Source of the DNA: Mycobacterium heidelbergense
Lineage (GTDB): Bacteria; Actinomycetota; Actinomycetes; Mycobacteriales; Mycobacteriaceae
Assembly (NCBI RefSeq): GCF_010730745.1
Contig: NZ_AP022615.1
Span: 3,968,001-4,032,000 of the forward strand
Direction of reading: 5' to 3'
DNA length: 64,000 nt
A program made the translations under genes and the position numbers. Shown in pieces: positions 42,354-50,042 of this stretch. Below the pieces are notes generated by a model. It was not told the origin of the DNA and ran no database searches. It worked only from the letters and a program-made list of their open reading frames with translations. Numbering within the stretch: position 1 is the stretch's first letter; the number at the start of each line of letters is the position of its first letter.

Positions 42354-42923
42354 CTACGCAGAAGCCAGTGCCGGGTCGGGCTTTTCCGACGACATCGACA
42401 GGAACCCGCGCACGCAGCGCGCGGCCAGCAACCAGTTCGCCGGCTTCCTCATGTCCAGCCCACCGAGGAGTTGTTTGATCATCGTCAGTGTGTCGAAGTA
42501 AATGCGTTCGCACACAAGCGTTTCCGTGTTGTCAAACACGAAGTAGGCGGTCATGCGGACCCGGAAGCGGCTGCCGGTGGGCGGCACCTTGCCCAGGTAA
42601 CCGCGATGGGTGCCCATGAGCCAGAACTCGACGATCACCGCGTCGGCGCTGTGCCGCAGCGCGATGATCTCGTGGTCCTGATCGGGAAACGCGGTTCGCG
42701 TGTAGGCGTAGTAGCCGCGCACCGCCTGCTCGCCGTCGTGGACGACCATCTGCGGGATCAGCTCGTAGCGCGGATGCGGGAAGGTCGACAACACGTCGTC
42801 CCAGGCGTGGCGGACCTCGTCGTGGAAGTGGTCGAGCACGAGTTTCTGGCGGGCGGCCAGCACCTCGGGCGGGGGAAACGCGGGAAGGGTCACCTCGCGA
42901 GCGTAAACCTGCGCGTTTCCCAC
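42354..42923 (-). CDS. SnoaL-like (NTF2-fold) protein
   Basis: A 189-residue protein with an NTF2/SnoaL-type barrel: VLDHFHDEVRHAWDDVLSTF, YELIPQMVVHDGEQAVRGYY, EIIALRHSADAVIVEFWLMG and RFRVRMTAYFVFDN. SnoaL-like proteins are small-molecule cyclases or isomerases; a catalytic acid is not assignable. GTG 42923 abuts the palindromic element at 42925-42984, leaving no room for a normal ribosome site; GTG 42893 is an alternative start. It lies downstream of cyp124 on the same strand and may belong to its operon. Confidence 0.7.
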   Translation of the reverse strand: MGNAQVYAREVTLPAFPPPEVLAARQKLVLDHFHDEVRHAWDDVLSTFPHPRYELIPQMVVHDGEQAVRGYYAYTRTAFPDQDHEIIALRHSADAVIVEFWLMGTHRGYLGKVPPTGSRFRVRMTAYFVFDNTETLVCERIYFDTLTMIKQLLGGLDMRKPANWLLAARCVRGFLSMSSEKPDPALASA

Positions 42924-42924
42924 C

Positions 42925-42984
42925 GCGAGCAGTCGCAGAATCGCACGATTCGCGGCTGCGCAGTGCGATTCTGCGTCTGCTCGC
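42925..42984. repeat. 60-base dispersed palindrome, copy 1
   Basis: Two 22-base arms (42925-42946 and 42963-42984, one mismatch) with core GTGCGATTCTGCGTCTGC in the right arm enclose a 16-base loop. Copies 2 and 3 are at 60756-60815 and 61766-61825. The element sits at the 5' edge of the SnoaL-like gene and abuts the 15-base tandem repeat. Confidence 0.85.
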
Positions 42985-43039
42985 GGGGAATGGGTGCGCG
43001 GGGAATGGCTCGCGGGGAATGGGTGCGCGGGGAATGGGT
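42981..43039. repeat. Four-copy 15-base tandem repeat
   Basis: Units TCGCGGGGAATGGGT / GCGCGGGGAATGGC / TCGCGGGGAATGGGT / GCGCGGGGAATGGGT begin at 42981, 42996, 43010 and 43025. The array starts within the last four bases of the palindrome and ends three bases before the cyp124 stop. Confidence 0.8.
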
Positions 43040-43042
43040 GGG

Positions 43043-44341
43043 CTAACCCCGCGGGGGAGTCCAGGCGACCGGCAGCCTCTTGATGCCGTGGATGAATTGC
43101 GACAGCAGCCGCGCCGGTTCCTCGACGGCGACGATGTCGGGTATCTCGCGGCGCAATTCGTCGAAGACGACCCGGATCTCACGACGAGCCAGGTTGGCGC
43201 CCAGGCAGAAATGGGCACCCCCGCCGCCGAAGCCGAGATGCGGATTGGGGTTGCGGGCCACGTCAAAGGTCCAGGGATCGGCGAACTTTGACTCGTCGCG
43301 GTTGGCCGAGTTGTACCAGAGCGCCGCCTTGTCGCCGGCCCGCATCTCGACGCCGCTCAGCTCGATGTCCCGGGTCAGCGTGCGTCGCATGTACACCACC
43401 GGCGAGGCCCATCGCACGATCTCCTCGACCGCGGTGGGCGTCAGGCGGTCGAAGTCGGCCCACCACTTGTCGCGCTCCGAGGGGTAGCGGGACAGGGCCA
43501 GCACGCCGTGGCTGATCGCGTTGCGCGTCGTCTCGTTGCCGGCCACCACCAGCAGGATGAAGAACGACGCGATCTCCTGTGACGTCAGCCGGTCGCCGTC
43601 GACCTCGGCTTCCACCAGGCTCGTGGTCAGATCGTCGTGATGGTTGGACCGACGGTCTTCGGCCAGCGCGACGGCGTAGGCGCCGATCTCCATCGAAACC
43701 TGAAGGAACTCTTCGAAATCGAGGGTCAGATCGGGGTCGCCGAACCCGAGAATCACGTTGGTCCAGTGGAAGACGCGCTGATGATCCTCCTCGGGAATCC
43801 CCATCATGTCGCAGATCACCTGCAGCGGCAGCGGCCCGGCGAGCTCGCTGACCAGGTCGGCCTCGCCGCCGGGATGGTTGGCGGTCAGCGAGGTGACCAG
43901 CCGGTGGGCCCGCTCGCGCACCGACGCCTCGATGCGGGCCACCACCTTCGGGGTGAACGCGCGGCTGACGATCGAGCGCAGCCGCTGGTGTCGCGGGTCG
44001 TCGAGCACGATCATCGAACCGAAGTACTCGGCCAGCTCCGGCGTCTGTTCGGCGATCGTGATGCCGCCGGCGGAGCTGAAGATGTCGGGATGGCGGCTGG
44101 CGAAGTGGACGTCGTCGAGCTTGGTCAGCGCCCAATACCCGTTGCCAGATTCAAACCCCTCGTACTCGATCGGGGGCCAGAACGAGATCGGGGCCTCTCG
44201 GCGCAGGGTGGCGAAAGTGCCGTCGCGAACGTCGTCATCGAGGCCCCAGAACTCCAGCGACTCGAGATGGATGTCGGCGAGCGGGATCTCGGGCGGTGGC
44301 GCCCCGTTGGCTCGAGTCGCGATTCCGGTCCTGACGCTCAC
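43043..44341 (-). CDS. cyp124: CYP124 methyl-branched lipid omega-hydroxylase
   Basis: A 432-residue P450 matching M. tuberculosis CYP124 (Rv2266, 428 residues) almost throughout: GIATRANGAPPPEIPLADI, DDVRDGTFATLRREAPISFW, ELAEYFGSMIVLDDPRHQRL. The I-helix is FILLVVAGNETTRNAISHG and the heme ligand Cys379 lies in FGGGGAHFCLGANLARRE, the same residue number as in the M. tuberculosis enzyme. CYP124 hydroxylates the terminal carbon of methyl-branched lipids and also oxidises cholesterol and vitamin D3 side chains. GTG 44341 is chosen because GGGAGGA lies 8 bases upstream. It follows a small MmpS-like gene by 16 bases. Confidence 0.95.
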   Translation of the reverse strand: MSVRTGIATRANGAPPPEIPLADIHLESLEFWGLDDDVRDGTFATLRREAPISFWPPIEYEGFESGNGYWALTKLDDVHFASRHPDIFSSAGGITIAEQTPELAEYFGSMIVLDDPRHQRLRSIVSRAFTPKVVARIEASVRERAHRLVTSLTANHPGGEADLVSELAGPLPLQVICDMMGIPEEDHQRVFHWTNVILGFGDPDLTLDFEEFLQVSMEIGAYAVALAEDRRSNHHDDLTTSLVEAEVDGDRLTSQEIASFFILLVVAGNETTRNAISHGVLALSRYPSERDKWWADFDRLTPTAVEEIVRWASPVVYMRRTLTRDIELSGVEMRAGDKAALWYNSANRDESKFADPWTFDVARNPNPHLGFGGGGAHFCLGANLARREIRVVFDELRREIPDIVAVEEPARLLSQFIHGIKRLPVAWTPPRG

Positions 44342-44357
44342 CTGAGTCCTCCCGCCG

Positions 44358-44708
44358 TCAGTGCGTACATACGGTTCTCGCGGGCGTTCCCACCGTCGCC
44401 GTCGCATCGCTCACCACGTTGCCGTCGACCAGGATCTTGCACGAGATGGGTCCCGGGCCCTGGGCGCTGATGACGAAGACCTGGCCGCCGAAAGCGGCGA
44501 ACTCCGTCGACCACGGCAGTTTCGCGTTCACCGCGCGCCGCTGACCGGCGTCGGTCTGATACGAGATGTATTCGGCGACGGGGGAGCCGCCGCTGACCTC
44601 GTAGCGCACCGTGGGAAAGTCGTTCGCCGCGTTGGCCACCCCGCACACGCCGGTAAGCCCGATGCCGATCGCGAACAGGATCGAGGACCCGCGCAGATGA
44701 CTGGTCAT
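44358..44708 (-). CDS. Secreted MmpS-like domain protein
   Basis: A 116-residue protein with a signal peptide (HLRGSSILFAIGIGLTGVCG, cleavage after GVANA). The mature part has the MmpS beta-sandwich pattern: VRYEVSGGSPVAEYISYQTD, LPWSTEFAAFGGQVFVISAQ, SCKILVDGNVVSD and the final TVCTH with a paired Cys. Normal MmpS proteins keep a membrane anchor and serve MmpL lipid exporters; here the N-terminus looks cleavable. It is 16 bases upstream of cyp124 and probably cotranscribed, which hints at a role with a lipid that CYP124 modifies. No mmpL is nearby. Confidence 0.72.
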   Translation of the reverse strand: MTSHLRGSSILFAIGIGLTGVCGVANAANDFPTVRYEVSGGSPVAEYISYQTDAGQRRAVNAKLPWSTEFAAFGGQVFVISAQGPGPISCKILVDGNVVSDATATVGTPARTVCTH

Positions 44709-44802
44709 GGTTGTCCATCGTGTCACCAGGAGCGACGTGGTGCTAGGGGTCACAGGTCCGCGGGCTTAGTGTGAAGCGGGGGTAACGATCGGGAAGGTGG
44801 CT

Positions 44803-45888
44803 ATGTCGGAAAGCGACTCAAAGCGTGTGGTGGTCTGGGGCACCGGCTTCGTCGGCAGGATGGTGATCGCCGAGATCGTCAGGCATCCGCTGTTCGAGTT
44901 GGTCGGCGTCGGCGTCAGCAACCCGAACAAGGTCGGCCGCGACGTCGGCGACATCTGCGGGCTGCCCGAGCCGGTGGGCGTGATCGCCACCGACGACGTC
45001 GACGCCCTGATAGCGCTCAAGCCCGACGCGTTGGTGCACTACGGCCCCACGGCGATGCACGCCAAGGAGAACATCAGGCTGATCACCCGCTTCCTGCGGG
45101 CCGGCATCGACGTGTGTTCGACGGCGATGACGCCGTGGGTCTGGCCGACCATGCATCTCAACCCGCCGAACTGGATCGAGCCCATCACCGAGGCCTGCGA
45201 GGCGGGCGGATCGTCGTGCTTCACCACCGGCATCGACCCGGGATTCGCCAACGACCTGTTCCCCATGACGCTGATGGGCCTGTGTTCCGAGGTGCGGCGG
45301 GTGCGCGCGTCCGAGCTGCTGGACTACACCAACTACGAAGGCGACTACGAAGTCGAGATGGGCATCGGCCGGGAACCCGAATACAGCCCGATGCTGGAAA
45401 ACCGCGACGTGTTGATCTTCGCCTGGGGCGCCACCGTCCCGATGATCGCGCACGCCGCCGGCATCACGCTCGACGAGATCACCACCACCTGGGACAAGTG
45501 GGTGACGCCCACCGAGCGCAACTCCGCCCGTGGCGTCATCAAGCCCGGACACGTCGCCGCCGTCCGGTTCACCATCAACGGGGTCTACAAGGGTGAGACG
45601 CGCATTCAACTCGAGCACGTCAACCGCATCGGGCTCGACGCGGCGCCCGACTGGCCGTCGGGCCACGACAACGACGTCTACCGGGTGGACATCGAAGGGA
45701 CCCCGAGCATCTTCCAGGAGACCGCGTTCCGGTTCACCGACGGCTCGGGCCGCGACGCCGCGACGGCCGGGTGCCTGGCGACCGGGATGCGGGCCCTGAA
45801 CGCGGTCCCGGCGGTCAACGACCTGCGGCCGGGCTGGGTCACCCCGCTCGACCTTCCGCTGATCGCCGGGGCGGGCAACATCCGCTGA
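44803..45888 (+). CDS. NAD(P)-binding dihydrodipicolinate-reductase-like oxidoreductase
   Basis: A 361-residue protein. The N-terminal Rossmann domain carries RVVVWGTGFVGRMVIAEIV (GxGxxG) and a DapB-like pattern (FELVGVGVSNPNKVGRDVGD). The C-terminal domain (about 130-330) includes FTTGIDPGFANDLFPMTLMG. The best family description is the dihydrodipicolinate reductase-like/2,4-diaminopentanoate dehydrogenase group, widely expanded in mycobacteria with unknown substrates. ATG 44803 is preferred over GTG 44797. It is divergent from the mmpS-like/cyp124 operon. Confidence 0.82.
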   Translation: MSESDSKRVVVWGTGFVGRMVIAEIVRHPLFELVGVGVSNPNKVGRDVGDICGLPEPVGVIATDDVDALIALKPDALVHYGPTAMHAKENIRLITRFLRAGIDVCSTAMTPWVWPTMHLNPPNWIEPITEACEAGGSSCFTTGIDPGFANDLFPMTLMGLCSEVRRVRASELLDYTNYEGDYEVEMGIGREPEYSPMLENRDVLIFAWGATVPMIAHAAGITLDEITTTWDKWVTPTERNSARGVIKPGHVAAVRFTINGVYKGETRIQLEHVNRIGLDAAPDWPSGHDNDVYRVDIEGTPSIFQETAFRFTDGSGRDAATAGCLATGMRALNAVPAVNDLRPGWVTPLDLPLIAGAGNIR

Positions 45889-46017
45889 GCGGGTCGCATA
45901 GCTGCGGCCCTGCCGTCACACAGCGCACGCATAGCCGACGCCGTAAAAGGCTATAGGTAATAGCGGCACAATCGGGAGGATGCGGGCACCGCGCCGCTGA
46001 ACACGGGGATTGGACAC

Positions 46018-47727
46018 ATGGCCGACGAAGCTAGGCCCGCGCTGGGCCTGTCGATTGGCGCCACCAACCTGGCGGCGGTAACCGCGGACCTCGCGATCGT
46101 CCGCAAGCCCGTCCTGACGCTGTATCGCCAACGGCCGCCCGAGGTCGGCGTGCCGCCGGAAAACCCCAGGCTCGACGAGCCGGGCCTGGTCATCACCGAC
46201 TTCGTGGACCGGGTCGGAGACCCGGTCGGAATCGTGGCGGCCGACGGTTCGGTCCACCGCAGCGAGGCATTGGTCGCCGACGGGCTGCGTGCCCTGGCCT
46301 ACGCCGCCACCGGTGGACGGGGCCTGCCCGACGGCGTCGCGGTGACCTATCCCGCCCACTGGTCCGCCACGTCGGTGGACGCCATGGGCGGCGCACTGAA
46401 CCGGGTACCCGAATGGTCGGAACGCGCGCGGCCGCCGCTGCTGATCCCCGATGCGGCCGCGGCGCTGTTCGCCGCGCGGACCAACCCCGGCATACCCGCC
46501 CGCGGGACCGTGGCGGTGTGCGATTTCGGCGGCAGCGGCACCAGCATCACGTTGATGGACGCCGCCGGTGACTACGAGCCCGTGGCCCCGACCGCGCGGC
46601 ACCACGACTTCTCCGGCGACATGATCGACCAGGCGTTGCTGACCGCCGTCATAGCCAATCTGCCGGGCATGTCCGGCACCTCGGCGATCGGCCCGCTGAG
46701 CCGGCTGCGGACCGGATGCCGAAGCGCCAAGGAGCAGCTTTCCTCAACCACGGCGACCACGCTCGGCGACATCCGGCTTACCAGGAGCGAACTGGACGAC
46801 GCGATCCGCGCGCCGCTGAACGGCCTCGTGGCGCTGCTGGATGAAGCGTTGCGGCGCAACGGGATTCGCGATCTCGTCGCGGTCGTTTCGGTGGGCGGTG
46901 GAGCGAACATCCCGGCCGTGACCACGACGCTGTCGGGGCATTTCCGGGTCCCGGTGGTCACCACCCCGCGTCCGCAACTGACGGCCGCCATCGGTGGCGC
47001 CCTGCGGGCGGCGCGCGGCCCCGACGACAACAGCGCGACGGCGCTGACCCCGGCCGCCTCGGCGACGGCGACGGACCTCGCTCCGCTGGCGCGGGCGGTG
47101 CGGGCGCAGCCTCCGGTCGAAGGTGCGGTCTCGAGCATGATGCCCGCGCTGGCCTGGTCGGAGGCCGACGGATCGCGGGCCATGCCCGCCGGCACGGGCG
47201 AATATCCGAAGCCGGGCGGATCCGGCTACACCTCGGCCCGTCCGGCGGTGAAGTTCGAGCAACCGGCGCGCCCGCCTTCGGAACCGAAAAAGAGGCCGAT
47301 CATTCCCTGGTCCCGGGTGCCGGGGGTGGCGATCATCGGCACGGCGGTCGCGCTTCTGCTGGTCGGGACCGCGCTGGCGATCGCGTTGAGCTCCGGCGAC
47401 AATCCCGCGACGACGCCGGGAACGAGCACGACGCCGGCTGCCCCGGGGCCGCCGCCCAACGGCGGAACTTCGCAGCCCGCCCCGGCGCCCCCGTCACCGC
47501 AGCCGCCCCCGTCGTCGACCGCCGACACCAACCCGCCGGCCACCACGGATACGCCGACGACCGCCGTCCCGCCGGCGGCTCCCCAGGGCCCGGTGACCGA
47601 GGCCCCGGCGCCGCCGGCCGCCCCGGCCGTTCCACCGATCCCGCAGATCCCGCCGATTCCCCCGATCCCGCGAATCCCCGGACTCGGCGAAATCCCCGGC
47701 CTGGGCGTCCTCTCGGGCGCCCACTAA
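46018..47727 (+). CDS. Hsp70/actin-fold membrane protein with Pro-rich exported tail (Rv2264c-like)
   Basis: A 569-residue protein homologous to Rv2264c. Residues 1-330 form an Hsp70/actin-type ATPase fold: LGLSIGATNLAAVTAD (phosphate 1), VAVCDFGGSGTSITLMDAAG (phosphate 2), and VVSVGGGANIPAVTTTLSGH (adenosine). Residues 340-430 are a linker, then one span at about 437-458 (GTAVALLLVGTALAIALSSG), then a Pro/Thr/Ala-rich exported tail of about 110 residues with IPxIPxIP repeats. No peptide-binding domain is present, so it is not a classical chaperone; it resembles a cytosolic ATP-driven switch linked to a wall-reaching stalk. Confidence 0.85.
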   Translation: MADEARPALGLSIGATNLAAVTADLAIVRKPVLTLYRQRPPEVGVPPENPRLDEPGLVITDFVDRVGDPVGIVAADGSVHRSEALVADGLRALAYAATGGRGLPDGVAVTYPAHWSATSVDAMGGALNRVPEWSERARPPLLIPDAAAALFAARTNPGIPARGTVAVCDFGGSGTSITLMDAAGDYEPVAPTARHHDFSGDMIDQALLTAVIANLPGMSGTSAIGPLSRLRTGCRSAKEQLSSTTATTLGDIRLTRSELDDAIRAPLNGLVALLDEALRRNGIRDLVAVVSVGGGANIPAVTTTLSGHFRVPVVTTPRPQLTAAIGGALRAARGPDDNSATALTPAASATATDLAPLARAVRAQPPVEGAVSSMMPALAWSEADGSRAMPAGTGEYPKPGGSGYTSARPAVKFEQPARPPSEPKKRPIIPWSRVPGVAIIGTAVALLLVGTALAIALSSGDNPATTPGTSTTPAAPGPPPNGGTSQPAPAPPSPQPPPSSTADTNPPATTDTPTTAVPPAAPQGPVTEAPAPPAAPAVPPIPQIPPIPPIPRIPGLGEIPGLGVLSGAH

Positions 47728-47745
47728 GCCGAATTAGCAGTCGGC

Positions 47746-48099
47746 TCAGCGCTTTTCGCCCTTGTTCTCCGCGGCCGAGACCTTCTTCAGCTCCTCGTTC
47801 AGCGCCTTGTCCTTCTCGACCTGGCCCTTCCCGGATTGGGCGTCGCCGGCTTCGGCCTTCGCGTCCGAGCCCGCGTCGTCGGGGACTCCGTATTTGGGGT
47901 TGCCGTCCTCGTCCAGCCAGTCGTTGACCGCCGTGCCCGAGACCATTCCGCCGGAACCCGGCAGCACCAGGGTGGGCCGGTCTTGGTAGGCCGTCATCAT
48001 CTCGGCGGCCTTTTGTCTGTCCTGTTCGTCCGGCTCCGGCTTTTCGGTCGCCCGCTGATCGCCGTGTTGGCCGGCCGCTTCGTCGTCCTGCACCGTCAT
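47746..48099 (-). CDS. Small acidic hypothetical protein
   Basis: A 117-residue hydrophilic protein (MTVQDDEAAGQHGDQRATEK...). A conserved-looking block QKAAEMMTAYQDRPTLVLPG followed by SGTAVNDWLDEDGNPKYG is flanked by acidic, disordered ends and a Lys-rich helix (VEKDKALNEELKKVSAAENK). No family named. ATG 48099 follows GGGGTAGG. It converges with the Hsp70-fold gene (18-base gap). Confidence 0.65.
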   Translation of the reverse strand: MTVQDDEAAGQHGDQRATEKPEPDEQDRQKAAEMMTAYQDRPTLVLPGSGGMVSGTAVNDWLDEDGNPKYGVPDDAGSDAKAEAGDAQSGKGQVEKDKALNEELKKVSAAENKGEKR

Positions 48100-48194
48100 G
48101 CACCTACCCCCTACCGTCGCAGTCGCGACTATTACCGGGATTACCCCCTTCGGGATGGTGCCGAAACTGCCGCGAGCGCTTGACCACCTCTGCC

Positions 48195-48254
48195 GCGAGG
48201 GTGCGTGTTTGCACACGACACGCCGCTTCCGGCTGGCATTCTGCGCACGCTCGC
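48195..48254. repeat. 60-base inverted repeat, related family
   Basis: Arms GCGAGGGTGCG (48195-48205) and CGCACGCTCGC (48244-48254) match with one mismatch and enclose 38 bases with TGTTTGCACACGACACGC. Overall length equals the three-copy palindrome and the outer GCGAG/CTCGC ends are the same, but the interior differs. It lies between the acidic-protein gene and the metallo-beta-lactamase gene. Confidence 0.55.
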
Positions 48255-48265
48255 GCCAGGCAGGC

Positions 48266-48883
48266 TCAGTGGCCCCGGGTCACCCACTCCTCGTAGTGGA
48301 CGATCTCGTCGCCGACGGTGGTGCTGTCGCCGTGGCCGGTGTGGACGACGGTGTCGCCGGGCAGCGTGCCCAGCCGGCCCGAGATGGACTGCAGGATCGT
48401 CGGGAAGTCGGAGTACGAGCGGCCGGTGGCGCCCGGGCCGCCGGAGAACAGCGTGTCGCCGCTGAACACAACCGCGAGCTCAGGCGCGTACCAGCACACC
48501 GACCCGGGGGAATGGCCCGGGGTGTGCAGCGCCCGCAGCTCCGTGCCGGCGACGCTCAACCTGTCGCCATCGGAAACGGCACGAAAGCCCTTGTCGGGGT
48601 GGGTCATTCGCCACAGCACCTCGTCGCCGGGATGCAGCAGCACCGGCGCGTCGAGGGCCTCGCCCAGCTCGGGCGCCACGGTGACGTGGTCGTTGTGGCC
48701 GTGCGTGCACACCACCGCGACCACGTTGCGGCCGCCGACGGCGGCCAGGATCGGCTCGGCGGCGTGGGCGGCATCGAAAACCACCACCTCGGAGTCGTCG
48801 CCGACGATCCAGACGTTGTTGTCGACTTCCCAACTGCCGCCGTCGAGTTCGAAGGTCCCATGCGTGACGACCCGATCAATCAC
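48266..48883 (-). CDS. Metallo-beta-lactamase-fold hydrolase coupled to mscR (Rv2260-like)
   Basis: A 205-residue MBL-fold protein. The metal motif is VVCTHGHNDHVTVAPEL (HxHxDH); further ligands are His in ALHTPGHSPGSVCW, Asp in VVFSGDTLFSGG and His in VVHTGHGDSTTVGDE. This set is typical of glyoxalase II/thioester hydrolases. GTG 48883 overlaps the mscR stop by four bases (GTGA), so the two proteins are made together. MscR oxidises S-hydroxymethyl-mycothiol to S-formyl-mycothiol, which a hydrolase must split to formate; this MBL protein is the obvious candidate (inference). Confidence 0.88.
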   Translation of the reverse strand: MIDRVVTHGTFELDGGSWEVDNNVWIVGDDSEVVVFDAAHAAEPILAAVGGRNVVAVVCTHGHNDHVTVAPELGEALDAPVLLHPGDEVLWRMTHPDKGFRAVSDGDRLSVAGTELRALHTPGHSPGSVCWYAPELAVVFSGDTLFSGGPGATGRSYSDFPTILQSISGRLGTLPGDTVVHTGHGDSTTVGDEIVHYEEWVTRGH

Positions 48884-49965
48884 AGGATCACCACCGAACG
48901 CAGCACCTTGCCGCCGTGCATCCCGTGGAACGCCTCCTCGACGTCGTCGAGCCCGATGCGTTCGGAGACGAACTTGTCCAGCGGGAGTCGGCCCTGCAGG
49001 TACAGGTCGATCAGGGTGGGGAAGTCGCGTTCGGGCAGGCAGTCGCCGTACCACGACGACTTCAGCGACCCGCCGTGGCTGAAGAAGTCCACCAGCGGCA
49101 TGTCCAGGCGCATGTCTGGGGTCGGAACACCAACCAGCACAACGGTTCCGGCCAGATCGCGGGCGTAGAAGGCCTGCTTCCAGGTCTCCGGGCGGCCCAC
49201 GGCGTCGATCACCACGTCGGCGCCGAACCCGTCGGTGAGGTCTTGGATGGTCTTGACGACATCGAATTCCCGGGCGTTGACGGTGTGCGTGGCGCCGAAC
49301 CTGCGGGCCCAGTCCAGCTTTGTGTTGTCGGTGTCGACCGCGATGATCCGCCTGGCGCCGACGAGCGCGGCCCCCGCGATCGCGGCGTCGCCCACGCCGC
49401 CGCAGCCGATCACGGCGACGGTGTCGTCGCGGGTGACCGCGCCGGTGTTGATCGCGGCGCCCAGCCCGGCCATCACCCCGCAGCCCAGCAGGCCCGCGAC
49501 CGCGGGATCGGCCTGGGGATCGACCTTGGTGCATTGGCCGGCGTGCACCAGCGTCTTGTCGGCGAAGGCCCCGATGCCCAGGGCCGGGGTGAGCTCGGTG
49601 CCGTCGGTCAGTGTCATCTTCTGTGCGGCGTTGAAGGTGTCGAAGCAGTATTGCGGCCTGCCGCGTTTGCAGGCCCGGCACTGGCCGCACACGGCGCGCC
49701 AGTTCAGGATCACGAAGTCGCCCGGCTCGACGGCCGTCACGCCCGGCCCGACCGCCTCCACCCGGCCGGCCGCCTCGTGGCCGAGCAGGAAGGGGTACTC
49801 GTCGTTGATGCCGCCCTCGCGGTAGGTCAGGTCGGTGTGGCACACCCCGCAGGCGATGACGTCGACCACCGCCTCACCGGGGCCGGGGTCCGGGACGACG
49901 ATGTCCACCACCTCGACGGGTTCACCCTTCTTGCGTGAAATCACTCCGCGCACTGTCTGACTCAT
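48880..49965 (-). CDS. mscR: S-nitrosomycothiol reductase / mycothiol-dependent formaldehyde dehydrogenase
   Basis: A 361-residue zinc alcohol dehydrogenase, the same length as M. tuberculosis MscR (Rv2259). The catalytic zinc is bound by Cys in ACGVCHTDL, His in LGHEAAGRVEAVGPG and a later Cys; the structural zinc by the four Cys in CGQCRACKRGRPQYC. NAD binding is in VIGCGGVGDAAIAGA. It reduces S-nitrosomycothiol and oxidises the formaldehyde-mycothiol adduct in the cytosol. ATG 49965 follows TTGGAG. It is translationally coupled to the MBL-fold hydrolase downstream. Confidence 0.95.
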   Translation of the reverse strand: MSQTVRGVISRKKGEPVEVVDIVVPDPGPGEAVVDVIACGVCHTDLTYREGGINDEYPFLLGHEAAGRVEAVGPGVTAVEPGDFVILNWRAVCGQCRACKRGRPQYCFDTFNAAQKMTLTDGTELTPALGIGAFADKTLVHAGQCTKVDPQADPAVAGLLGCGVMAGLGAAINTGAVTRDDTVAVIGCGGVGDAAIAGAALVGARRIIAVDTDNTKLDWARRFGATHTVNAREFDVVKTIQDLTDGFGADVVIDAVGRPETWKQAFYARDLAGTVVLVGVPTPDMRLDMPLVDFFSHGGSLKSSWYGDCLPERDFPTLIDLYLQGRLPLDKFVSERIGLDDVEEAFHGMHGGKVLRSVVIL

Positions 49966-50042
49966 GGGCTCCAACCTACTGGCCGTCGCCATACATCTCT
50001 CGGCGGGCTGTCCACCCATGAGCCGGTGTAGCGTCCCTGGGC

